Assembly: GCF_000169175.1 (NCBI RefSeq)
Contig: NZ_AAWS01000014.1
Span: 150,020 to 214,019, forward strand
Direction: 5' to 3'
DNA length: 64,000 nt
Source: Microscilla marina ATCC 23134
GTDB taxonomy: Bacteria > Bacteroidota > Bacteroidia > Cytophagales > Microscillaceae
How positions within the stretch are numbered: position 1 is the stretch's first letter; each line of letters opens with the position of its first letter. The notes beneath the pieces were generated by a model. The model saw nothing but the letters and a program-made list of their open reading frames with translations. It searched no databases and was not told where the DNA came from. Both the position numbers and the translations under genes were made by a program. Shown in pieces: positions 18,488 through 27,346 of this stretch.

Positions 18488-18529
18488 AAAGAAAGCCCTT
18501 ACTGTTAACAGCAAGGGCTTTCTTTATAG
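18488..18529. terminator. bidirectional intrinsic terminator
   Basis: Stem AAAGAAAGCCCTT (18488-18500) / AAGGGCTTTCTTT (18513-18525) with a 12-nt loop. It closes porV and overlaps the stop codon of the minus-strand gene. Confidence 0.8.
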
Positions 18530-18997
18530 GGTTTTCAAATAAGAAAACAATTGTTTTGGTTGAATGGTGTATGGGTTGTTGTACTTTTTATGAAGCACCA
18601 ATTTGTGTTGTTTGTCAACAATAAATAGTTGCATAGATGGAGTTTCGTTGTCAATTTTTATACCTGCCTTTTTAAAAAAACGATTGTTTGCATACATCCC
18701 TTGTTGGCTTTTCAAAGATGCATGGGTAGCCACCTTTTGTTGGTGCTCTGCCACAAAAAAAACTGTTTTTATTTTCTTACCTTTAAATATTTTGGTTAAA
18801 ACATGTTGGTATTGGCGTGCATCATCATTTATAAAAGCAATGGCTGTATACTGATCTTTTGCATTGTTTGGCAGTTGGCTGACAAATTGTTGTTTTACCT
18901 TTTGTTGCTTGCTTGGCGTATGTGCCGAAGAAATAAAGTATACAGTAGGAGCTACAATTAGGTAAATGACAAATAATATTTTTGTTTTTTTGTTCAT
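18524..18997 (-). CDS. membrane-anchored protein of unknown function
   Basis: 157 residues from ATG 18997. An N-terminal hydrophobic segment (ILFVIYLIVAPTVYFISSA) acts as signal or anchor. The rest is a basic, Gln/Lys-rich domain whose strand-helix pattern (AIAFINDD, KTVFFVAEH, MQLFIVDKQHKLVLH) hints at a thioredoxin-like fold, but without any Cys pair. I do not recognise the family. It is convergent with porV and separate from the TetR gene. Confidence 0.65.
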   Translation of the reverse strand: MNKKTKILFVIYLIVAPTVYFISSAHTPSKQQKVKQQFVSQLPNNAKDQYTAIAFINDDARQYQHVLTKIFKGKKIKTVFFVAEHQQKVATHASLKSQQGMYANNRFFKKAGIKIDNETPSMQLFIVDKQHKLVLHKKYNNPYTIQPKQLFSYLKTL

Positions 18998-19299
18998 GTG
19001 TTTAGTTGTGGTGTAGTTAAATTTGCACTTTTTTATTAAAAACACCCTTAGTACGTTCTGAAGAGTATTTTATTATATGATAAATCAAAGAAGGCCCTCA
19101 TGTGTTCTTAGTCCGTATGTCTTAACGATAACTTTGTCGTAAAGTTCTTGTTTTTTTAATAAAAAAGTTTAAGGAAATGTGGGATGCAAGTTTCACTATA
19201 AAAAAGTAATACTTAGAAGAGGCAAAAAATGATAGAGGAGTGATATAACTGGCAGAAGGAGTAGTACAGTGTAGATTAGGTATAAAACGAAAGTAGTTT
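18998..19299. other. intergenic, nothing recognised
   Basis: About 300 AT-rich bases upstream of the small membrane protein and downstream of the TetR gene. No gene, clear promoter or repeat was seen. Confidence 0.35.
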
Positions 19300-19956
19300 T
19301 CAAGCTATTCCTTCGTTTACCAACAAAGTCAGTTGTGAAGCAAAACTATGTGCGATTTCTCTTAAACTAGCCCCTGTTTTGCTTTTAGAACTTTCATTTT
19401 CGATAAAAGCTGATGAATGATTATTTAAAAAATAATCTCTAATGCCCCAACCAAGTTGTACTACGAAAAATGTTAACATTTCTAACGGAATGTCTGACCT
19501 AACATTGCCTTTTTGTTGTTGATCATGCAAGATTGCCCGATAATGGTTACAAGCTTGTTTCTTTAATAATTGGGGGAGGTTGCCTAGCTCGTGGTGAGGA
19601 TGTTCGCGGTGTACACAATACAAAAAACGACTCAATACTGGGAAATCAACCTCAAACCGCGCTGTGCTTGTGTAGATTTGTAATAAAACTTCAGATAATT
19701 CATCTTCATTGGACTGTTGCAGTAAGCGATCAATGGTTTGATATTTCTTCGTAATGGCGTACTCGACCAAAAACAAGTACAAGTCTTTTTTGTTTTCGAA
19801 GTACTTGTAAAGAGTACCTTTGGCTATTCCAATTTGTTGGCTGATGTACTTGACCGAAACGTTCTCATAGCTCTGGTTTGAAAATTCTTCGATAGAAGTT
19901 TCAATGAAGTGATTTTGCTTCGCAAAGGGTAGTTTCCAAAATGCTGTTTTTGGCAT
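19300..19956 (-). CDS. TetR/AcrR-family transcriptional regulator
   Basis: A 218-residue regulator. The N-terminal helix-turn-helix is clear (NVSVKYISQQIGIAKGTLYKYFENKKDLYLFLVEYA, about residues 33-68), and an all-helical ligand domain follows. Family members usually repress nearby transporter or lipid genes, but none is adjacent. The target is unknown and may be the gene itself. The ATG at 19956 gives the typical short lead before the first helix. Confidence 0.9.
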   Translation of the reverse strand: MPKTAFWKLPFAKQNHFIETSIEEFSNQSYENVSVKYISQQIGIAKGTLYKYFENKKDLYLFLVEYAITKKYQTIDRLLQQSNEDELSEVLLQIYTSTARFEVDFPVLSRFLYCVHREHPHHELGNLPQLLKKQACNHYRAILHDQQQKGNVRSDIPLEMLTFFVVQLGWGIRDYFLNNHSSAFIENESSKSKTGASLREIAHSFASQLTLLVNEGIA

Positions 19957-20114
19957 AGCTACTAAATAAATTTAAGAACATGTGAAATAATAAAACTCCT
20001 ATTTTTTATACGAGGTATACTTAGTGGAGTTAGGCTTATGTCATATATTTGTTAAATTCGTAATATTAGCCAGGCCTTAGTTATTGTTGTTGATATATCA
20101 GTTTAGACAAAATA

Positions 20115-21833
20115 TTATTTAGTCAAAGAGAACTTCACCAAAAATACTTTTGTTACTTCTTTGTCTCTTAATTCAGGGTTTAAGAAGGGAAGCGTGATCA
20201 TAGATACTGGAAATTTCTTAAGTTTTTTGATCACTGTTGTCTTCTGCCGTAGGTTTTTAATTTCTGCCAAACCTTTCTCGTTAGTGTAAATCCAGCATGT
20301 ACCTTCTTTTGCCAAATCTAATAAATCTTTTGAGTTTACTAAATCTTTTGTAAACCCCGAACGGTAAAAGTCAAGCGAACCAAAGTGCAAATCTTGCCCA
20401 AATACATAAAAACGGTTGAGTTTGATTTCTCTTGTTTGTGCCACATATTTAGATATAACTGAGCCTGTTTGATACTCAAATAGGTTACGGTATACATGGG
20501 CATTCATTAAAAAGTTAACTCCCATGATAGTCATCAGTGAGGGCATAATAAGAGCTTGAAATGCATTTTTTCGGGTAATAAGAAAGTACACACTAACAGC
20601 CAGGGCTGCAATAGCTACTCCCCATGTGAGTATATTTTGCAAAGGAAAAGCCCAGGTTGAAAGAATGATAGCCAGTGCCCAAAGGATAATGATAGTAAAA
20701 ATCTGTAGCCCCATATTTACCCGCATCCATTTACTCCTATAGGCTGGCTCATACAATACCTTATGTAAATAACGAGCTTGTATAATAGCGGCCAGTGGAA
20801 ATACAACAAAGGTGTAGTGAGGTAACTGATATGAGGATAGTGACAAAGCTAGAAACGGTAAAACAAACCCCCCAGTAGTAATCCCTTCTGGCAATTGTTT
20901 ATGCTTATTATTATTCGATATTTTGAATTTTTGTCGGAATAATTGGCGAATATTTTGAAAAAGCGCAGGTACAAAGATCAATACCCAAGGTAGAAAACTC
21001 CATAAAAAATTTTGAGCTAAAAAGTATATAGGAGGGTTTTGTGCATCATTGGAAGCAAAAGTGTTTTCGCCAGTAAGCCTACCAAAGCTTTGTTTCCAGA
21101 AATAAAAGTAGAGTCCAGAACTTTTGTCTGGATGGTTTGCATAAGCAGGGTTAGCGTCAAACTGCATATATAAACCAATGCTCATAGGAAGTAACATCAA
21201 TGCCACAATAACGAGTCCTACCAACCATTGCCAACGAAAAAAGCTTGCCCAGCTACGTTTGAGAATAAAGTGCACCGAAAAGGCCAGCACAGGTACCATC
21301 AACCCTATGGGACCTTTGGCAAGCATAGCTATACCAATGCCTACAAAGCCGAGAATAAGATTGAGCCATTTTTTATACTCATTAAACTCTGCAATTTGCC
21401 AGATAGCAAATATAGTAGCTGCAGTGAGCATAGTATCAGTGCGTATGTCATGATTCATCAGAAACATTGCCTGACAAGAGGCCAGCACCAGTGCCGCCAG
21501 GTAGCCTATTCTGGTATTGTAATAAAGCTTACCTAAGCGATAAGTAGCATAAAACCCTATAAAAGAAGCTATAATGGGGACAATTCGGAATACAAAGTTT
21601 GATACTCCAAATAACTTAAAGAACAAAGCGGAAACCCAAAACAATAAAGGGGGCTTGTCAAGGTAGTCTTGCGAGCGCTCTTTTACCTGCAGGTATTCGC
21701 CAGTTTCCATCATTTCCTTTGACATAGCAGCATATTGAGAGGCGTCAATATCCATTACATCTAAAAAAGCACCAGCAATATATACGATGCCAATGCCTAC
21801 AAAAGGTAAATAATTTATATACTTCTTTATCAT
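20115..21833 (-). CDS. GT39-type membrane glycosyltransferase (ArnT/PMT-like)
   Basis: A 572-residue polytopic protein with about 11-12 membrane helices in the first 440 residues and a C-terminal soluble domain (about 450-572). The first periplasmic loop has the acidic motif of the family (VMDIDASQYAAMSKEM) and DYLDKPPLLFW, a hallmark of ArnT-like transferases. It uses polyprenyl-phosphate sugars on the periplasmic side to modify lipid A, glycans or proteins. It is the last gene of an operon GT2 - methyltransferase - GT39; the GT2 probably makes its polyprenyl-phosphate sugar donor. Confidence 0.9.
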   Translation of the reverse strand: MIKKYINYLPFVGIGIVYIAGAFLDVMDIDASQYAAMSKEMMETGEYLQVKERSQDYLDKPPLLFWVSALFFKLFGVSNFVFRIVPIIASFIGFYATYRLGKLYYNTRIGYLAALVLASCQAMFLMNHDIRTDTMLTAATIFAIWQIAEFNEYKKWLNLILGFVGIGIAMLAKGPIGLMVPVLAFSVHFILKRSWASFFRWQWLVGLVIVALMLLPMSIGLYMQFDANPAYANHPDKSSGLYFYFWKQSFGRLTGENTFASNDAQNPPIYFLAQNFLWSFLPWVLIFVPALFQNIRQLFRQKFKISNNNKHKQLPEGITTGGFVLPFLALSLSSYQLPHYTFVVFPLAAIIQARYLHKVLYEPAYRSKWMRVNMGLQIFTIIILWALAIILSTWAFPLQNILTWGVAIAALAVSVYFLITRKNAFQALIMPSLMTIMGVNFLMNAHVYRNLFEYQTGSVISKYVAQTREIKLNRFYVFGQDLHFGSLDFYRSGFTKDLVNSKDLLDLAKEGTCWIYTNEKGLAEIKNLRQKTTVIKKLKKFPVSMITLPFLNPELRDKEVTKVFLVKFSLTK

Positions 21834-21953
21834 TTATTCTTTTCGTCTCTTTGTTGTGTAGCAGCGTGCGCCAAATACATTTTTTTTGATATAAGTAGTA
21901 CCAATACCTGTAACATAAGTTTACAGGTACTGATCACATTATATATACACTGA

Positions 21954-22811
21954 CTAATGAGCGCGCTTTTGTAACAATATCAATCGGTAAGTTTTAAACT
22001 TCTTAAAATTTGCCTCGTTACGTTCGCCTTTAAAATGTTTTTCCCTAGTTCCTGCTAGTTTTTTCTTAAACTTCCAGTTTACAAAACGATGTATTCTTGG
22101 GAAACGATCCTGGAATAAATCCATTCCTAGTTCAAACGAAGGACGAATAGCTTCCATCGTAAAAGTATTTACTACAGTCATTGTAGGAGCAATTTTGTCA
22201 GTAATGTCCTCATCTTTGATTATATCAAATGGGTGCTTGGCTAAAATTTCTTTGTATTGGTCTAGCCAGTGTCCTCCCCCCAATGGGCGATGGTTGTGCT
22301 CCTGATACCTGAAAAAATCACAAATTAAAATATGTCCGCCTTCTTTGAGGTACTGTGCTGACTTCTCAAAGTTGGTTTGCATGTCAATATACTGAAAGCT
22401 TTCGCTGAAAAGGACCAAGTCATATTTTTTATCAATTTTTACATCCTCGTAGCGTCCATGAAAAACTTCTGCTTTGTCGCTTAGTAACTCTTTAATCCGG
22501 GCTGTCAAACGTTTGGAGGGTGATACACAATCTACCTGATAGCCTTTCTTTATTAGTTGCTCTGCTACTTTGCCTGTACCACTGCCTACGTCTAAAATTG
22601 TTTTTACTCCTTCGGGAATGTGACTAAACAAATGATTGGTATAGTTGATTTGAGCAGCACGCAAGTTTTTTACTTCGGGCTCGAGCCCATTTTCCCAAAA
22701 CCCATAGTGAAGGTATTCTGTATCTAAGAAAAACTTGAGAAAAATCATACCTATGTCCAAGCCTACTTCCTGTGAGTCAAGTTTTTTTTGTCTTTTTTTG
22801 AATAAACCCAT
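21954..22811 (-). CDS. class I SAM-dependent methyltransferase
   Basis: 285 residues with a Rossmann methyltransferase core: motif I ILDVGSGTGKVAEQLI (about 97-112), an acidic residue in YEDVKIDKKYDLVLFSESF, and HILICDFFR. A basic C-terminus follows. The N-terminal part (LRAAQINYTNHLFSHIPEG) resembles the small-molecule or lipid methyltransferase group. The substrate is unknown; position between two glycosyltransferase genes suggests a lipid or glycan. ATG at 22811. Confidence 0.88.
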   Translation of the reverse strand: MGLFKKRQKKLDSQEVGLDIGMIFLKFFLDTEYLHYGFWENGLEPEVKNLRAAQINYTNHLFSHIPEGVKTILDVGSGTGKVAEQLIKKGYQVDCVSPSKRLTARIKELLSDKAEVFHGRYEDVKIDKKYDLVLFSESFQYIDMQTNFEKSAQYLKEGGHILICDFFRYQEHNHRPLGGGHWLDQYKEILAKHPFDIIKDEDITDKIAPTMTVVNTFTMEAIRPSFELGMDLFQDRFPRIHRFVNWKFKKKLAGTREKHFKGERNEANFKKFKTYRLILLQKRAH

Positions 22812-22866
22812 GATATGTTGTGAGTAAAATATAATTGTTTAGAGTGTCTAATTTTAAAGCGTAATA

Positions 22867-23592
22867 TTATTTTCTTGAAAAGATGTTATATTTAAGGATA
22901 CAGTAAATTGCTCTGAAACCATCTTTCCAGTTAATTTTTTTGCCTTCAGCATAAGTCCGCCCATAATAAGAAATACCTACTTCGTAAATTCTCACGTTTT
23001 TTATTCTGGATACTTTGGCCGTTACTTCAGGCTCAAACCCAAACCTTTTTTCTTTTAGATTGATATTTTGAATCATATCAGTTTTGAACAACTTATAGCA
23101 AGTCTCCATGTCTGACAGGTTAAGGTTTGTAAACATGTTAGATAGAAAGGTCAGGAATTTATTGCCGATGGTATGCCAAAAGAAGAGAATTCGGTGAGGG
23201 TTGTGTCCCATAAACCTTGAACCATATACTACATCAGCAAAACCCTCAAGTACAGGTTTAAGCAACATATTATACTCGCGGGGGTCATACTCCAGGTCGG
23301 CATCCTGAATAATCAGGTATTCTCCACTGGCTTTTTGGATACCTGTGTGTAGGGCAGCACCTTTTCCCTGGTTTTTTTCGTGTTTAAAATAACTAATATG
23401 AAGCTCAGGATTTGCCTCTATGTATTTCTGAATAGCCTCTTCAGTGCCATCTTTAGAGCAGTCGTTAACAATTACAATTTCTTTCTTGATATTATCTAAC
23501 AGCTGAACATCTTTTACCTTGTTAAGAATAAGGTGAATTGTTTTCTCCTCATTATAAGCTGGAATAATGACTGATAGCTTATTAATTTTCAT
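22867..23592 (-). CDS. GT2 glycosyltransferase, polyprenyl-phosphate sugar synthase-like
   Basis: 241 residues from ATG 23592, where the first strand [15 protein letters not shown] begins at once; a TTG 48 bases upstream would add an unlikely leader. GT-A signatures are [12 protein letters not shown] and the metal-binding [11 protein letters not shown] (QDADLEYD). There are no C-terminal membrane helices, as in soluble dolichyl-phosphate mannose synthases. It is the first gene of the minus-strand operon ending in the GT39 transferase, so it likely supplies the lipid-linked sugar donor. Confidence 0.9.
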   Translation of the reverse strand: MKINKLSVIIPAYNEEKTIHLILNKVKDVQLLDNIKKEIVIVNDCSKDGTEEAIQKYIEANPELHISYFKHEKNQGKGAALHTGIQKASGEYLIIQDADLEYDPREYNMLLKPVLEGFADVVYGSRFMGHNPHRILFFWHTIGNKFLTFLSNMFTNLNLSDMETCYKLFKTDMIQNINLKEKRFGFEPEVTAKVSRIKNVRIYEVGISYYGRTYAEGKKINWKDGFRAIYCILKYNIFSRK

Positions 23593-23793
23593 TTGTATAA
23601 AAATTTTCCCGTTAAAATGGGGATGATAAAAAGCCAGCAAACCTTCATTACTTTGTGTTTTTCAACAAAGAGTAGAAGAGAAAGGGAATCCCAAACTGGT
23701 TTTGCTTATTTTTTGTATATAAGTACACCGTAAACTAAATTTCTTATGCTTTACTCCCCCTGACTTCTTTTAAAAAAGATCACGCAGTAGCTA

Positions 23794-23955
23794 AGAGCTT
23801 GTTTAAAATTCACCTAAAAGGCGTTTTACGCGATTTTTGCACTCATATATTGCTAAATTTATCAGCAATAGCGCTGCTATTACTTCAAAATTTAACGCAT
23901 CTGAGCACAAAACTCATCGAAAATCACACTAAACGCGAAAATTTAAACAAGCTCT
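23794..23955. repeat. 162-bp inverted-repeat (MITE-like) element
   Basis: Ends AGAGCTTGTTTAAAATT (23794-23810) and AAATTTAAACAAGCTCT (23939-23955) are inverted repeats. Interior hairpins include ATTGCTAAATTTATCAGCAAT near 23850 and AATAGCGCTGCTATT near 23868. There is no ORF. The termini match those at 3236-3346 in 12 of 14 positions, and both carry GAAAATnnnAC just inside the right end. Confidence 0.65.
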
Positions 23956-24604
23956 AAGGTTTTGATATACATTAGAATAGGAGCTTTGCCTTTGGCTAAA
24001 AGCGTGCAATCCCGGCGGAACTGCCAGAGCAATAAAATGCCAAGAGGAAAAATTACCTTTAAATATGAAAAGTTATTTTTTGTCCACTCCTAAAAGAACC
24101 TTATGACTATTTAGAAGAAAGTTGAGCAATGTATAAGTAGTGCTTTGGATCTTTCTTCCAAAAGACTTGCAAAGTTATACATTAGTTTGTAATTTATAAG
24201 TTATTCTTTTTTTTTTAGTCAATAAGCGCAACTTAAATCTTTCATTATTTACACTTATATACATAAGGTTGTCTTTTGAATCATTGAACCGTCAAAATCT
24301 TTCATTATTTAATGGCAGAGATGTTTGGGAAGAACAACCAGGCTTACAAACATAATGTAAGAAGCCAACAAGCATATCATTACCTTATAGCTGACTAAGC
24401 CTGTAAAGTAAAATTATTGATTCTTATATTAAGTTTGGCGTGATTTTCACTATATTACCTAATCAAAAATAATCTCCTGTTTACTGCGAAAAAGCTACTT
24501 AAAGAATAGCAGTACTGATTTTTTTTTTTGAAATTAGCGCAGACTAAGACTCGACTAACAACACCCTTTTACAAGACGGAAAGCAATTGAAAAAGAAATG
24601 AAAT
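23956..24604. repeat. gene-free region with a 17-bp direct repeat
   Basis: No gene. AAATCTTTCATTATTTA occurs at 24235-24251 and again at 24295-24311, exactly 60 bases apart. This spacing could reflect a regulatory protein bound to one face of the helix or a small duplication. The region should contain the promoter of the sensor gene at 24605. Confidence 0.45.
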
Positions 24605-27004
24605 ATGCTTAAGAGGATAAAAAACATACAAAACCTATCTATTCGTTTAAAGTTAACCTTGTTTGTTATTTTCTTAACAGGCATCATCACAGGAAACTTT
24701 TTGTATGTACAATACTATAATAACTCTTTGATTGAAATTTCGGAAAAAACCATAAATATTGCCGGAAAAAATGGAGCATTATCGCAGCAAATAGCGTTGT
24801 ATGCTTTAGAAATCAAAAACCGAAGAGATAACCTCCCTGAGTTAAAAACAAAATTGAAGCAGGCTGTAGATAAACATAATAGCTATTTGATGGCACTTGA
24901 AAAAGGGGGATATGTTGATGTAGATAATGAACAAGTGCATATTGACAAGCCAGCTCCTAAAGCGGTGCAAATTACGCTTGGTGTAGTAAAGGAAACCTGG
25001 AAACTCTACAAAAAAAATGCTGAGGTTGTAGCAAATCTCAAAACCATTGATGATAAAACCCAAACGCTCAACTCAAACGTCAGAAAAGCCATAGAATACT
25101 TGCTTGAAAACTCATCCGATATGTACGAAAAGGATAGCAAGCTGGTACAGGCTGATTTAAGGTATTTTACTGACAAACACGACAAGCGTCGAAACATTCT
25201 CATTGCTCTTTTTAGTGCCAATATTGTTTTATTGTTTTTAGGTTATCTCTACATAGATTATGTAGTAATAGGACCGGTATCAAAAATTGCCAAAATTGAT
25301 GATATTATTAGCGAAGGCGACTTTGAACAACGTGTGCCTTACAAAAGAGAAGATGAACTGGGTAAGGTAGCCCACGCAATCAATACATTATTTGAAAACC
25401 TCCAGAATGCAACTGACTTTATTACTGCTATAGGTGAGGGTAAACTAGATGTAGAGTATCAATTAAGCGTTGATAATGGGCTACAAAGAGCCGACCGACT
25501 GACGGGGGCGTTGCTTGAGATGCGTGACAAAATGAGTCAGGTGGCAGAAAGTGACCGACAGCGTAACTGGATATCTGAAGGTTTGGCCAAGTTTGCCAAT
25601 ATTTTGCGTGAAGATAAAGATCGGGCAGTAGAAGAGTTTACGTATGATATTATTGCCAACCTAGTAAAATATACTAATGCCAACCAAGGTGGATTGTTTA
25701 TTGTGAACGATCGCCAAGGCGACTCTCCATACCTTGAACTACTATCAAGCTATGCTTTCGAAAAACGTAAGTATGTAGACAAAGTCATTCATAAAGGAGA
25801 AGGACTGGTTGGAGAGGTTTTTCAAGAAGGCAGCACGGTGTATATTACTGATGTACCCAATGACTATGTAAACATTACTTCTGGTTTGGGTGACTCAAAC
25901 CCTCGTTGTATTTTGATTGTGCCGCTTAAATTGAACGATGAGATTTTTGGAGTAGTAGAGTTAGCATCTTTTTATCAGTTCCAACCTTTTCAAATTGATT
26001 TTGTTGAAAAACTTGGAGAAAGCATTGCTTCTACATTCGCTTCTATCAAAACAAGTAAACGTACAGAGCAACTATTACTAGAGTCGGTACAACTGGGTGA
26101 ACAGATGAAAACTCAGGAAGAAGAAATGCGCCAGAATCTTGAAGAGTTGGTAGCGACTCAAAATGAGGTAGAAAGGCAAAACCAAAAGATTACCAAACAA
26201 AAGACAGAACTGGAGAAGGCACTCGAAGATGAAAAAAGAAAACGTGAGAGTGTAGAAAAACGAGAAGAGACATTACGTAAAAACCTGGAAGAGCTTAAGC
26301 AGGCGCAGCGTGAAATGGACATGAAAACGGTGGTTTATCAACGCCACCGTGATGCCATCTGGTTGATAGAGAACAACCTGATTATAGACTGTAATGATGC
26401 AGCCTTGCGTATGTTTGGGGTAAAAGATAAGGTAGACATGATAGACCGCATGCCTGACTCTTACTCTCCCAATGAGCAAGCCGATGGGCAAAGGTCTAGT
26501 GAACTATTGAAAGCACATGTCAAGAAAACCCTTGATACAGGAGCCACTATTTTTGAGTGGCAATATGAAACCATTCAAGGTGAAACCATCAATGCAGAAG
26601 TTCAAATGAATGCTTTTGATTTGGGTAAAAAACGTATGATTATGGTGGTAAACCGAAATGTTAACTTACTTAAGTCTCAGGAACTGGAACTGAAAAATAA
26701 AGCAGATGAACTGAGAAAAGCAGAACGTGACCTACAGAAAAGTATAGACCAGCTGGTTGTTACCCAAGAAAAACTACGAACCAAAGATCAGGAAGTAGAA
26801 GAAATTAAATTGCAAGAAGAAGAAAAAGCCAAAGAGATAAGAGAAAGTCAAAAAAAGCTATTGCATAATATGCTTGCAAAATCGAAGCGCGCAGAGATGG
26901 ACTTAAAACGGGAACTTGTAAAAAGAGAGGCCTCTATTGAAGCTTATAAACAGCGGCTTACACAACTACAAAATGGGGGTAAGAGACGGCGCAGAAAAAA
27001 ATAA
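24605..27004 (+). CDS. membrane sensor: HAMP-GAF-coiled coil-PAS, no kinase domain
   Basis: A 799-residue protein. Two membrane helices (about 15-36 and 197-218) frame a periplasmic helical sensor resembling the PilJ/NIT type (NIAGKNGALSQQIALYALEI). Then come HAMP (219-270), GAF (about 325-485), a long coiled coil (485-570), PAS (about 570-695) and a second coiled coil ending in a very basic tail (GGKRRRRKK). There is no HisKA, HATPase, GGDEF, EAL or PP2C domain, so the output must pass to a partner protein. Such kinase-less sensors are expanded in Cytophagales. The gene is monocistronic with a strong terminator behind it. Confidence 0.87.
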   Translation: MLKRIKNIQNLSIRLKLTLFVIFLTGIITGNFLYVQYYNNSLIEISEKTINIAGKNGALSQQIALYALEIKNRRDNLPELKTKLKQAVDKHNSYLMALEKGGYVDVDNEQVHIDKPAPKAVQITLGVVKETWKLYKKNAEVVANLKTIDDKTQTLNSNVRKAIEYLLENSSDMYEKDSKLVQADLRYFTDKHDKRRNILIALFSANIVLLFLGYLYIDYVVIGPVSKIAKIDDIISEGDFEQRVPYKREDELGKVAHAINTLFENLQNATDFITAIGEGKLDVEYQLSVDNGLQRADRLTGALLEMRDKMSQVAESDRQRNWISEGLAKFANILREDKDRAVEEFTYDIIANLVKYTNANQGGLFIVNDRQGDSPYLELLSSYAFEKRKYVDKVIHKGEGLVGEVFQEGSTVYITDVPNDYVNITSGLGDSNPRCILIVPLKLNDEIFGVVELASFYQFQPFQIDFVEKLGESIASTFASIKTSKRTEQLLLESVQLGEQMKTQEEEMRQNLEELVATQNEVERQNQKITKQKTELEKALEDEKRKRESVEKREETLRKNLEELKQAQREMDMKTVVYQRHRDAIWLIENNLIIDCNDAALRMFGVKDKVDMIDRMPDSYSPNEQADGQRSSELLKAHVKKTLDTGATIFEWQYETIQGETINAEVQMNAFDLGKKRMIMVVNRNVNLLKSQELELKNKADELRKAERDLQKSIDQLVVTQEKLRTKDQEVEEIKLQEEEKAKEIRESQKKLLHNMLAKSKRAEMDLKRELVKREASIEAYKQRLTQLQNGGKRRRRKK

Positions 27005-27026
27005 GCCATAAATAAACTAAAATAAC

Positions 27027-27064
27027 AAAAACAGCCTAAAAGATAACTTTTAGGCTGTTTTTGT
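27027..27064 (+). terminator. intrinsic terminator
   Basis: Perfect 16-bp stem AAAAACAGCCTAAAAG (27027-27042) / CTTTTAGGCTGTTTTT (27047-27062) with a 4-nt loop, directly after the sensor gene. The remaining bases to 27346 hold no gene. Confidence 0.9.
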
Positions 27065-27346
27065 GAGTCTGTTCAATGAACCATGTCAAAAAATCATAAA
27101 GTACTGATAACCAATATACATTTTTGAAAAAACACAGTTTTGTTGAGCGCTACCGCTTTACCCTAAAATGCAATGTTGGCATAAAACCAGTACATTTGCT
27201 CTTAAATAGAACACTTAAGTGAGTTTTGTTTTCTGACGAATTTCAAAATTTATTCCACAGTGAACTAGCATGGTTTGGTTTTTAAATTTCGATGCATACT
27301 GAACAAAAAACATAAAATAGACTTTACAAATTTAGGAGTAGGTGTA

